Source: an uncultured Thermoguttaceae bacterium (lineage in GTDB: Bacteria; Planctomycetota; Planctomycetia; Pirellulales; Thermoguttaceae). From it: a stretch of 64,000 bases of DNA. The notes under the pieces are model-generated. The model worked only from the letters and a program-made list of their open reading frames with translations, searched no databases and was not told where the DNA came from. The stretch is from the NCBI GenBank assembly GCA_938084835.1, contig CALKER010000011.1, positions 1 to 64,000 on the forward strand. The letters run 5' to 3'. The translations under genes were made by a program, and so were the position numbers. Below, piece after piece: positions 19,130 through 27,794 of this stretch (position 1 is its first letter; every line of letters begins with the position of its first letter).

Positions 19130-20044
19130 ATGAACCCCAGTTCTCGCGCCCTGTTCACCCACTCTCCTACGCAAAAGGACCGCTTCGATTTGGCAACCCG
19201 GCCTCACATCTCCTTAGGTGACGAGCCCAAAATCTGCTACTCCCTCTGCCAGGGAGAGGAACCACCGGAAGATGAGCTTGCCACTTGGATCACATCGCAA
19301 CTAACTGAGGTCCTTGACCTCATCCGCAGCTACGCGGAGCTTGTTTACGAACGCCACGCTGGCTACCTCGAGCCGGAGGGCTGTCGCCACCTGCGACTGA
19401 TCATTCGCAGTTGTGATCGGGCAGAGATCTTGGCAGAACTACTCCGCGAATATTGCCAGGCCAGTCAACCGGTGGAAGCAGATCGCAGGGTGAAACTTTC
19501 CGACCTCCTCGACGCTCTGCGCAAGGATTTTTGTTGCAAACCGGGTGAAGGACTGAGGTTACACGTCCAGCCGGATATGCCCGAATTGTCCGGCGATCCC
19601 GAGCTCTTCCAGCGGTTGTTCATTTTGCTAGTGGACCTCATAAGCACCTCCCAAGGGGGAAAGAGCTCTCACATTGAAGTCCGTGCGGAAAACGCTACCA
19701 CCATCTTTATCCATGTTGTGGACACAGGTGACGGGAGTCACCCCCAACAGGAAACAAGTGCTCACCGATTGTCGGCTCGAAAAGGGGCGCCGACACTCCC
19801 AGCGATAAAATTAGCCATCGCTCGGCGAATGATGCGGAGTTTGGGAGGCCAACTTCGCGTGGTTCTTGATGGGCTTGGCAGACTGGGTTTCCAGTTGCAG
19901 TTTGAATCGGCTCCTCAGAGCCCTACCGGCCAATCGCCGTTGCCACCACCACATTGGGCCTCTGCTGACAACACTGTTAACGAAAATGAACCGGCCCTCG
20001 TCGACCCTTCAGCCATCAATGGTACGGCTGAGGGTTCCGACTAA
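19130..20044 (+). CDS. Histidine-kinase-like protein, probably a pseudokinase
   Basis: 304 residues, no transmembrane segment. Residues ~52-110 look like a dimerisation helix pair (WITSQLTEVLDLIRSYAELV resembles the HisKA segment around TPL..I.GYAEL), but the phospho-accepting histidine is absent. Residues ~121-260 look like a GHKL ATP-binding domain: DPELFQRLFILLVDLIS at the N-box place, VVDTGDG (D198, G200, G202) as the G1 box, and AIARRMMRSLGGQLRV as the second glycine region. The usual N-box asparagine is Asp169. So the fold is that of a sensor kinase but signalling residues are altered. No receiver gene is adjacent. The ATG at 19130 has GGAG upstream. It could be a scaffold or inhibitor; the role is unknown. 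Confidence 0.55.
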   Translation: MNPSSRALFTHSPTQKDRFDLATRPHISLGDEPKICYSLCQGEEPPEDELATWITSQLTEVLDLIRSYAELVYERHAGYLEPEGCRHLRLIIRSCDRAEILAELLREYCQASQPVEADRRVKLSDLLDALRKDFCCKPGEGLRLHVQPDMPELSGDPELFQRLFILLVDLISTSQGGKSSHIEVRAENATTIFIHVVDTGDGSHPQQETSAHRLSARKGAPTLPAIKLAIARRMMRSLGGQLRVVLDGLGRLGFQLQFESAPQSPTGQSPLPPPHWASADNTVNENEPALVDPSAINGTAEGSD

Positions 20045-20634
20045 CGCGAAAAGGCGCAATCCCCGTGAAAAATGCGACCTTTGAGAGAAATTGATCGGTG
20101 CCTCACCACGAGGAACTGTCATGCTAATGGGATTAAAAAGCGAAACACCCTTACTGGTGTGTTGAGCTTTGCATTTGCGGTGGGTGAGCCAATCGCAAAT
20201 CCGAAAAACAAACCAAGGAAGCGGCACAAGAAAGCTCAGGAGCTTAGCTAACAAGCCTGAAAAGCACGGAACGTTCAAACCCCGGCTGGGGAAATTTTCC
20301 ATCGCGGGTGGAAATTAAAACGAATTTGTCCATCTTAGCGATCCTCTGCTCTGGAGTTTTTCGTTTTTCGTTGGACACTTTTCTCTCGAAACTCTTCTGC
20401 GTGACCTAATTTTTCTTAGAAAGCTGACACAGCTGGGGTGAAGACGATCATTCCGGCATGTGGCTCGGCTCTTCCGATGCCATTGCCGGCAGCTGGCCAA
20501 GTGTCGGGTTTCTCACTTGGAATCTTTGCCGAGGAAAAGCTTTGCAACGGATGGTCGCAACCTGCGGGCGTTCGGGTTGGCATTGTCGAGAACGCGTCTA
20601 CCTAGCAGCCTCGCGAAATGGTGCAAAGACAGCA
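20045..20634. other. Intergenic, or 5' extension of the next frame
   Basis: The frame of the following gene is open back to an ATG at 20458, but residues from that part look non-conserved. Nothing else is recognised. Confidence 0.35.
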
Positions 20635-21318
20635 ATGGGTTGGGTGCAACGAGATTCTCGCGAAAGTCGTAGTAGGGGTGTTCCGGCTCCATCCAGCAGC
20701 TTTGCTCGGCTGACAGACGAGGAGCTTGAAACTCACCTCAATATTAACCGCTATGGCGATTTTACCCTACCGGGAGCCATCCGCCCTTCCTATGACCTTG
20801 AGGTCATCCCCATAGAAGGCTACCGACGGGACTATTTCCGCGACGACAAAGGGACGATCATTCCCGTGCTTATGGCAGCTGTTTCCCAGGAACGGCTGTT
20901 TGACGTCTTTCTCGATTTACTCGATCCGCTTGATCCCGTGGTGGATGTTGTCCTGGAAACAAGTCACGAGCGTTCCCCGGGGAGTCACCAAGACCTTTAC
21001 CGCGAACAGATCGATCTTCCCGTGCTCAAAAGTATTCTCCTGGAATTTGAAGATCTCCTCGTCAACGATGGCTGTACCGGAGTGGCAGTGCTTAATCCCC
21101 GCATGCCGGCCGAAGTTCAGTTTGACGAACACAAGCTGCTTGTCGTCTATGCCTACAACCTTCGGCCATTCGAAAAGATCCTTATGTCCTATGAAATCCC
21201 CGCCAACCCCCGGCTACGTTTTATCACTGAGGCCGAGCACGTTCACACTTCGAGCGAAGTATACCAGGACCTCTTCGACCAACTTCGCATGCGATTGGGT
21301 TTAGACCGACCGGCATGA
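20635..21318 (+). CDS. Conserved-looking hypothetical protein
   Basis: I do not recognise this family. From the ATG at 20635 it is 227 residues, soluble and acidic, with no signal peptide or membrane segment. A regular mix of helix and strand follows: LTDEELETHLNINRYGDFTL, DLEVIPIEGYRRDYF, VSQERLFDVFLDLLDPLDPV, VVDVVLETSHE, VLKSILLEFEDLLVNDGCTG, FDEHKLLVVYAYNLRPFE and ITEAEHVHTSSEVYQDLFDQ. Periodicity and codon use indicate a real globular protein. No clear ribosome-binding site supports either this start or the upstream ATG at 20458, so the N-terminus is uncertain. It stands between the pseudokinase-like gene and a 0.7-kb gap. Confidence 0.55.
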   Translation: MGWVQRDSRESRSRGVPAPSSSFARLTDEELETHLNINRYGDFTLPGAIRPSYDLEVIPIEGYRRDYFRDDKGTIIPVLMAAVSQERLFDVFLDLLDPLDPVVDVVLETSHERSPGSHQDLYREQIDLPVLKSILLEFEDLLVNDGCTGVAVLNPRMPAEVQFDEHKLLVVYAYNLRPFEKILMSYEIPANPRLRFITEAEHVHTSSEVYQDLFDQLRMRLGLDRPA

Positions 21319-22045
21319 AATCCTTGGCAGTGGCGAGAGCCTTCTCGGCAGCAGAAAAGTTGGCCCCTACTTTCCCAACCGTGATCCCTCAGACGCGACT
21401 TACCCATCGCGCGATTTTCTAAGTCAAGCTGCTCTTCGGGCCTAAAGACTCGGGGAGTTGTTTACGGCGGAGAATGTTTTGGCCAAGCCAAGGCTCCCAA
21501 AAGGTTCGCCGAAGGTGCAAAGGCTCAGGCGATGGCTTATCTTTGGTGGCTTGCGTGCTAAGGCCCCTTCGCGTCAGCGGAGAAGCATTCTCAAGAAATC
21601 CACGGCCGCGTAAGATAAGTCCACAAAAAATCAGGAAGATCAATCCTCGGCGTGGAGCGTATCCACTGGCGATGACCCGGCGCACGCGATCCGGTGTAAA
21701 CTTTCCGCTGAAAACCCATGACTAGGGAACCTTTCTCGAGGAACGTTTGGTGCGGAGCCATGTGCCAGATTTTCTTGACTTGGTCACCGGTCGGGTTTAA
21801 AATATGCGTGCAACTAGCGTATTGTGACAAACAAGGTAAGCTTTTTCTAAACATATTGGAGAGTACGGACATACGTGGTGCCGTTCATGCGCGATTTGGT
21901 CCGAAATCATGTGGGGGCTTGCTCACGCGTACTTCGTGTGCATTTATTGGCACTGACCGGAAATTGCGAGTTTTCGCTCCACGTGTGGGGAAAATCTCAT
22001 CGGCTATTTGGCCGACTTAGTCCTTCTTGGCCGGAGGTATGACTC
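21319..22045. other. Intergenic with promoter for the next gene
   Basis: No gene is seen. It carries the strong promoter candidate at 21775-21803 and therefore probably a ~235-nt leader for the isomerase-like gene. Confidence 0.4.
21775..21803 (+). promoter_or_regulatory. Sigma70-type promoter candidate
   Basis: TTGACT, a 17-base spacer, TAAAAT: five of six matches in each box with ideal spacing. Transcription would begin near 21810, some 235 bases before the ATG at 22046. Confidence 0.5.
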
Positions 22046-23089
22046 ATGCAACATTTCGAACTGGGGAATCAGCAGTCCGATAAGCGGTCGCCCTTAAGTC
22101 GCCGGGAAGTCCTGGCTTATGCCAGTGTTTTTGGTACTTCGTTCTTGGCCTCCCAGGGGTTGTACGGGGAGGCAGCGCAGGCGCAGTCTCAGGCCCAGCC
22201 AACCCGCCAGCCGCCCAAGCGCTACGACATGCGAAAATCGATCAACCTGTGGGCCCTCCCTTATCCTGCAAAGATGACACTTCGCGAGTGTTTCCAGTTG
22301 TGCAAAGAGGCCGGCTTTGACGCCGTTGAAGTCAACTATGCTTTGGAGGGCGATTTGACGCCGGAAACCTCCGATGCCCAAGTGGCCGCTATCGGTGAAA
22401 TGGCCCGAAAGATTGGTCTTGAGATCAGCGGTGTGTGCTCTTTCCTCTTTTGGCCTTATTCGCTTACCCACGAAGACCCCGCTCGGCGCACGCGAGGGCT
22501 GGAGCTTGCCATCGACATGATCCGTGTGGCTCGCCTCCTTGGCACACCGAATTTGTTGGTGATTGCCGGCTCCACCTATGTCCCGTGGATAAAAGACGAT
22601 CCGCCCGTGCCACACGATGTGTGCGAAAAACGTGCGCGGGAAGCAATCGCCAAGCTCCTCCCGGTGGCCGAAAAGGCCGGCGTCTATCTTAATGTGGAAA
22701 ACATCTTCGTGAACGGATTTCTCCACAGTCCACAGGAGATGGTCGCTTTCGTCGACAGCTTCGGCTCTCCCTTCGTGAAAGTTCATTTCGACACAGGCAA
22801 CATCGCCCAATGGCATTTTCCGGAACACTGGATTCCCATCCTGGCTAGCCGAATTCAAAATGTGCACCTGAAGGAGTACTCAAAGCGAACCAACGAGTTC
22901 AATCTCAATGCCTTCCGCCCCTTGCTCGACGGAACCACGAACTGGCCGGCGGTGCTGGATGCCTTTGAAGCCGTTGGGTATCGCGGATATCTCACTTTCG
23001 AATACTTTAACCCTTATCCCTATTGGCCGGAGGCCCTAGTGTATCATACCTCCGATGCCTTAGATCGGATGCTCGGCCGAAAGATATAA
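22046..23089 (+). CDS. Tat-exported sugar phosphate isomerase/epimerase-like protein
   Basis: 347 residues. The N-terminus has a twin-arginine-type signal (LSRREVLAYASVFGTSFLAS, then an Ala/Gln-rich spacer). The rest is a xylose isomerase-like TIM barrel: KEAGFDAVEVNY, IGLEISGVCSFLFWPYSLT, VARLLGTPNLLVIAG, AGVYLNVENIFVNGF, SPFVKVHFDTGNIAQ, IQNVHLKEYS and YRGYLTFEYFNPYP. Acidic and histidine residues at strand ends (E in NVEN, D in FDTGN, H in VHLKEY) would bind a metal, as in hydroxypyruvate isomerase-type enzymes. Substrate unknown. The ATG at 22046 follows GGAGG; an out-of-frame ATG at 22038 stops quickly. Confidence 0.82.
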   Translation: MQHFELGNQQSDKRSPLSRREVLAYASVFGTSFLASQGLYGEAAQAQSQAQPTRQPPKRYDMRKSINLWALPYPAKMTLRECFQLCKEAGFDAVEVNYALEGDLTPETSDAQVAAIGEMARKIGLEISGVCSFLFWPYSLTHEDPARRTRGLELAIDMIRVARLLGTPNLLVIAGSTYVPWIKDDPPVPHDVCEKRAREAIAKLLPVAEKAGVYLNVENIFVNGFLHSPQEMVAFVDSFGSPFVKVHFDTGNIAQWHFPEHWIPILASRIQNVHLKEYSKRTNEFNLNAFRPLLDGTTNWPAVLDAFEAVGYRGYLTFEYFNPYPYWPEALVYHTSDALDRMLGRKI

Positions 23090-23312
23090 TCGTACCGGTG
23101 GTCTGAAAGTGCCTAATTATCGCCCGGATCTCCGCAGCGGGCCTCCAAAAGCAAGGTTAGGAGGGTGAAGGGTCAAACGCATTCGGTGTTACCCAAGCCA
23201 GCTTTGGCCTGATTCTCGCATTGTAGCAAGTTTTCACTAATTGGGCTTCATAAGCGAGTTCGGGTACCAATCACGGTGTTATGCCGGCAACATCTTCGAG
23301 GAAGCTAAAGTG

Positions 23313-25169
23313 ATGGGTGAAAAAAGTTCCTACCTTGCAATCTGTATTTTTGGCGCTGCCATCTTTTGCTTTGCCGCGACGGTACCGGCAGCAACAAGCG
23401 ATGGCGAATTTGAACTGCGGCCAGTTCGTGAATCATCAAGCGGATTGTCATTTCAGTATGAGTATCGGCTGATTGCGCAGGAGGAACATTACCGCGTCTA
23501 CAGCATCCGATTTCCATCGCCAGTGATGACAGATGTCTCCTCGAACAACGTGGTTCCGGGAGAGCTTTTTATCCCTTTGGGAGCTGATGCGAGAACTCCG
23601 GTGCCCGCAGTCATATGCCTTCACATCCTCAGTGGCAATCGTGATCTTATGGAGTTAGTGTGTACGGCGCTGGCATCTCGAGGAATTGCCGCCTTTATGT
23701 TTCGTCTCCCCTTCTACGGAGAGCGTGGTGGTCCCGAGGGGCCGCGGCTGCTACTGAGGCAACCGGTGCTCTTTATGCAGGCGGTCGAGCAAGGCTGGGG
23801 CGATGCCCGTCGTGCCGTTGACCTCCTTAGCTCACTGCCGGAGATTCATCCCGAGCGAATCTCGGTTTTGGGGATTAGTTTGGGAGGAATCACCGCCTTC
23901 GGCATTGCAGCCCATGAACCGCGAATTTGGCGCGTGCTCGCCATTTTGGCAGGTGGAAATCTCCCCGAAATCCTTGAGCATGCCCGGGAGACTCAGACGA
24001 TTCGCCAAGCTTTGGACCAAATGTCGGAAAAGGACAGAGAGGATTTCCTCCGTTTGGTCCGAAGTTCCGATCCCCTGGTCCATGCAGCCAAGCTCCGCGA
24101 CAAGGCAGCCGCAGGCCGTGTTCATCTTATTAACGCCACCGAAGACGAGGTCATTCCTCGCAAATGCACGGAGGAGCTTATTGCCGCATTAGGACCCGGA
24201 GTGACCGTCTCATGGATTGAGGGCGTGGGACATTATTCGGCAATTTCCAAGCTCCCGCAGATTGTGGAGGAGACTGTTGCCTTCTTTGCGCAAGATCTGG
24301 AAACGAAACCTCAAGCAAGCATCTCAAGGCAGGCTGCGGAAAGGCCCGCCCAGTTCATATTGGCGGAATTCCTTCAGGGGCTTTCGAAGCTCCTCAGCGG
24401 CGAAGCAACCGGGAAGAAACGTTATCGTGTGGCGCTGGCTGGCTGGGTAAAAAAGCGGCAAGCTTCTGAAGAGGTCATCCGCTTCTCGATAGATTTTGCC
24501 CGAGCCGAAGCCGGCCGTTTTCGCTTGTCGGGAGAAATTCCTCAAGTTGGTCAGGTTGCTTTCGGTCAGGACCAATATCCATGGATTTTTTCCACTACAG
24601 GGATGTTGTTTGTAGGGAGCCTTCTCAGGGAAGGAGAGATTATCCCCGACAGTGGCCGGTCCTCACTCGAGCCGGAAAAAGCATCGCTTGCCGCAAGTGT
24701 TGATAAAAGGGCCTTACCAGCCGAGGGTGAAGCTTCAAAAGTGCTGGCCTGTCCCCAGGACCCTCTTCGGTTTGCCAAGCGGGAGTACTTAGATCAACTT
24801 GGGATGGTTTCGGGGATTCTTGCTGCCGCGGCCTTGGCTCCCCGGCTTTTGGCCAACCAAGAGGTGACTGTTGATTCGCTTGACGGACCAAGTGGTCCGG
24901 CGCTTGTTGTTAAAGCGCGTAAATTTGGCCCGGCCGAAGTTCAACTCCGTTTTCAGCCTGATGGTAAAACACCGCGGAAAATCGGCTTTCAGATATCCGA
25001 GTGGGAAGGCGATTTGGATATTGGCTTGTGGCAGATCGAAGAACCCGTCCCGGATAGCCATTTCGCCCCGCCGGATGTACCCCACAAAACCGAGGTACCG
25101 TGCTACGAGATGCACCGCGTCTTTGGGGCCGTCTTCAATTTCTTAGGGTCGTCGTTAACGGGGAACTAG
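23313..25169 (+). CDS. Exported alpha/beta hydrolase with C-terminal extension
   Basis: 618 residues from the ATG at 23313, which has GAGGAAG seven bases upstream. A signal peptide (MGEKSSYLAICIFGAAIFCF, cut after ATVPAA) directs export. The hydrolase half (to about residue 330) has an HILSGNRD turn, the nucleophile elbow GISLGG, a late acid in NATEDEVIPRKC and the histidine in GVGHYSAIS, resembling dienelactone hydrolase or acetyl xylan esterase-type enzymes. The remaining ~280 residues are strand-rich (VIRFSIDFARAEAGRFRLSG, VQLRFQPDG, KIGFQISEWEGDLDIGL) and unrecognised; a LolA-like or lipid-binding sheet is possible but not shown. The stop codon is the end of a 19-bp motif repeated 30 bases downstream. 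Confidence 0.75.
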   Translation: MGEKSSYLAICIFGAAIFCFAATVPAATSDGEFELRPVRESSSGLSFQYEYRLIAQEEHYRVYSIRFPSPVMTDVSSNNVVPGELFIPLGADARTPVPAVICLHILSGNRDLMELVCTALASRGIAAFMFRLPFYGERGGPEGPRLLLRQPVLFMQAVEQGWGDARRAVDLLSSLPEIHPERISVLGISLGGITAFGIAAHEPRIWRVLAILAGGNLPEILEHARETQTIRQALDQMSEKDREDFLRLVRSSDPLVHAAKLRDKAAAGRVHLINATEDEVIPRKCTEELIAALGPGVTVSWIEGVGHYSAISKLPQIVEETVAFFAQDLETKPQASISRQAAERPAQFILAEFLQGLSKLLSGEATGKKRYRVALAGWVKKRQASEEVIRFSIDFARAEAGRFRLSGEIPQVGQVAFGQDQYPWIFSTTGMLFVGSLLREGEIIPDSGRSSLEPEKASLAASVDKRALPAEGEASKVLACPQDPLRFAKREYLDQLGMVSGILAAAALAPRLLANQEVTVDSLDGPSGPALVVKARKFGPAEVQLRFQPDGKTPRKIGFQISEWEGDLDIGLWQIEEPVPDSHFAPPDVPHKTEVPCYEMHRVFGAVFNFLGSSLTGN

Positions 25170-25199
25170 TTCATGCGACCGTTGTTAACGGCAAACTAG
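25151..25199. repeat. 19-bp direct repeat spanning the stop codon
   Basis: GTCGTTAACGGGGAACTAG (25151-25169) and GTTGTTAACGGCAAACTAG (25181-25199) match at 16 of 19 positions with a period of 30. The first copy ends in the hydrolase stop codon TAG. Confidence 0.6.
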
Positions 25200-25632
25200 G
25201 TGGAACGCCAGGCTTTGGCTCTTGACCATCTGCCGTGCTCTTTGCGTGTTGGATCATGGCATTCTGTTGTTGCTGACGAATCCGGTAGGATTCATGACGA
25301 GTTTACGAAACGGCAGTTTCTCTACATGAACCTTTTGAGTCGTTTGTGAGCCCACACAAAAGGCATACGTTATTGCGTTAATGAACGAGCTACGGCTTTC
25401 CCAATCGTGTGATTTAGATATTTGTCGGCAATGGTCAGGGAGAACGCTGGGAGCCTTTACTCACTTCGTCAACAAAGCCGGCGAAAAAAGCTGACACAAG
25501 TTAGCCAGAATACATAGCCACAATATCGTACGTGCAAGTTCGCGGTGCGACGCCTTTCAATGACCAGGGGCATCTTTCTTGGAATCTTTCGCAAGAATCT
25601 GTGGGTAACAGACTATGAGGTTGGAAGAGAAA
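25170..25632. other. Intergenic between hydrolase and C45 genes
   Basis: Apart from the second copy of the stop-codon repeat, nothing recognisable is seen. Confidence 0.35.
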
Positions 25633-26874
25633 ATGTTTGCTCGCAACCCTTCTGAAGTGTGTGTTACCGGGCGAGGAATTATGAGTATAGCCGGGGCGTT
25701 GGGGTTTTGTGTGCTGGCCTTTGGGGCGATTGCCTGGGCTGGTGATCGGCCTTTGGTTGTCAGTGAACACCCTCCGATCCAATTGGTAGCCTGGGCTCCC
25801 AACGGAAACGGCCTTCTTGCGCGGACGCAGGGCAAACGTGTGCTCATTGTCAAAGGGACTCCCGAGGAAATGGGCGAAGCCCACGGGACGCTTCTGGCCG
25901 AAGAAGTCAACAAGCTGGCGGAGCGGGTCCTTTACTTGGTAGGAGGGCTCGAATCCATTCGCTCGGGCATTTGGTTTATGCAGACGATGGCGGAAATAGA
26001 TCGGCGGACTTCCCCGTTTATCCCCTCCCATTTTCTGCGCGAGTGCGAGGCGATGAGCAAGGCCGCCGGAATGAGCCCGCTTGAAGGTAAGTACGCCAAT
26101 CTGTTTCCTGAACGTTTCCATTGCAGCGGGGTGGCCGTGCGGGGTAAGGCCTCGCGCGACGGTCGTGTCCTCCATGCCAGGGTGCTCGACTACATGACCG
26201 ATATCCACTTGCAGGATGCGGCGGTACTGATGGTGTTCATCCCCCAGGGGCGAAACATCTGGCTTAGCGTAAGCTATGCAGGCTTTATCGGGACAGTCAC
26301 GGCCATGAATGAGAAAGGCTTGGCCATCGGAGAGATGGGTGGCGGGGGAGTCGGGGACTGGGACGGCATGCCCATGAGTTTCCTCTTGCGAGAGATTATG
26401 GAAAGTTGTGGCACGGTGGAAGAGGCTCTGGACTACTTCCGCACTACGCCACGCACGTGCGAGTACTTTTATGTGCTCAGTGATCGTAGCGGCAATTTGG
26501 CAGCCGTTCACGCCACAAGTAAAGCTTTGACCATCCTTCGGCCCGGAGAACAACATCCGTTGCTGCCACCCGTGCCTGAGGATACGGTGTTTATCTCCGG
26601 GGGGGAACATGCGCAGCATTTAAGCCGACGTGTGCACGAGCACTTCGGCACCATTGATGTCCCCACCATGATAGAGATCATCAAACGACCGGTCGCTTTT
26701 GACTCCAATCTTCACGACGCTATTTTTGCTCCCGAAACCTTAGAAGTGTGGTTTGCCGACGCAACCCGCACGGCGCCGGCTTGCGATCAACCCTATGCGT
26801 ATGTGCGACTCCCTGTGCTGGTGGATTTCTTCGAGAAGTCCCGACCCAGCAGAGCTGAGTCGCCAACACCGTAA
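25633..26874 (+). CDS. Exported C45-type Ntn hydrolase (acyl-CoA:6-APA acyltransferase-like)
   Basis: 413 residues from the ATG at 25633, with a long n-region then a hydrophobic core (MSIAGALGFCVLAFGAIAWA) and a cleavage site near WAGD. The mature part fits peptidase family C45: GTPEEMGEAHGTLLAEEV at the start, then the nucleophile C164 in FHCSGVAVRGKASRDG, which in this family becomes the N-terminal residue after autocleavage. Further matching blocks are HARVLDYMTD, SVSYAGFIGTVTAMNEKGLA and MSFLLREIMESCGTVEEAL. Such enzymes hydrolyse or form amide bonds; the substrate is unknown, but it acts outside the cytoplasm. An upstream ATG at 25615 is an alternative start. Confidence 0.78.
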   Translation: MFARNPSEVCVTGRGIMSIAGALGFCVLAFGAIAWAGDRPLVVSEHPPIQLVAWAPNGNGLLARTQGKRVLIVKGTPEEMGEAHGTLLAEEVNKLAERVLYLVGGLESIRSGIWFMQTMAEIDRRTSPFIPSHFLRECEAMSKAAGMSPLEGKYANLFPERFHCSGVAVRGKASRDGRVLHARVLDYMTDIHLQDAAVLMVFIPQGRNIWLSVSYAGFIGTVTAMNEKGLAIGEMGGGGVGDWDGMPMSFLLREIMESCGTVEEALDYFRTTPRTCEYFYVLSDRSGNLAAVHATSKALTILRPGEQHPLLPPVPEDTVFISGGEHAQHLSRRVHEHFGTIDVPTMIEIIKRPVAFDSNLHDAIFAPETLEVWFADATRTAPACDQPYAYVRLPVLVDFFEKSRPSRAESPTP

Positions 26875-27794
26875 GCGTGCGGCTTGGGCCTCTGTGGGTC
26901 GGTAAAGCTGGTCGAATCGCTTATGGTGCGCTTCACCACTTCCGGCCACTAATACGCAGATATGGATCGATCCTTCCGCCGGTCGCGATTCCGAGATTTG
27001 GTGCCTCTTTTTGTTGCCTTTTATGTTTCCTCTCAAAAGCGCGGCAGAAGGGTGTCACGGGTTTTACGCCGATTTAGTTTTTGTTCAACCACTCTGGCGG
27101 CGGGCCATCCCCTCTGACGTGTCCACAGCATGCCGTCACGGGCTTTATAAACGCGGCAAGAATCTTGGCCGAAGTCCACCAACAAGTTTCCGAAGCGTCG
27201 CGGCCGGCCGTGCCCATGGTCAAAGGAGCCGGCTTAAGTGGACAACGTCATGAATCGCGGCGATCGGACTGCTGCCAAACCGCTGGTAATTTCGCTCCCG
27301 TGCCAATCCGGACGCCCTTCTCCGGTGAAGTTCCGTAAGTCCGCCACGAACTTTCAGGTAGCTTCTCAAAAGAATGTAAAGTGCCGTGAGCTATGGAGGA
27401 ATTTCAAGACGCGACTTGCTTTTTAAAGGAAGAGGAATTCTCGCCGTAAGGGATGAGACTTATAATAGGAGGCTCTGTCAATCGGATGTTGTTGCCAGCC
27501 TCGCAACCCTAACCGGTGTTTCGGATTGGGTTTCGGTTGCGGCATGGTATCGGAGGCTGATATCCTGCCAAGCCGGTTCGTGAAAGCAGCTTATGCTTTT
27601 CGCCCAGGACTTGCAAAAACAGCTACCAATAGTGCTAGCAGGGTTAGTGGTTCTCGCTAAAGGGTTGCCATAGCCCGCCGTAGGACGGTTGGTTTTCATA
27701 AGGGCAGAAATCCCGGTCCATTGTTGGCAAGGTTGTTGATCCACTTTGTCAAACAAACACTCGCAATTAGGAACTCTGCTCGCAAGGAGGTCGC
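26875..27794. other. 0.9-kb gene-poor region
   Basis: An 85-codon frame at 27081-27338 has some protein-like composition but no recognisable family or start. TATAAT occurs near 27461 without a matching -35. Two GTCACGGG(T/C)TTTA segments about 80 bases apart are the only repeat noticed. Confidence 0.35.

Noticed and set aside
27081-27338. 85-codon frame with protein-like stretch GFINAARILAEVHQQ
   Set aside because: No recognisable family, no ribosome-binding site and poor N-terminal composition; it may be chance.
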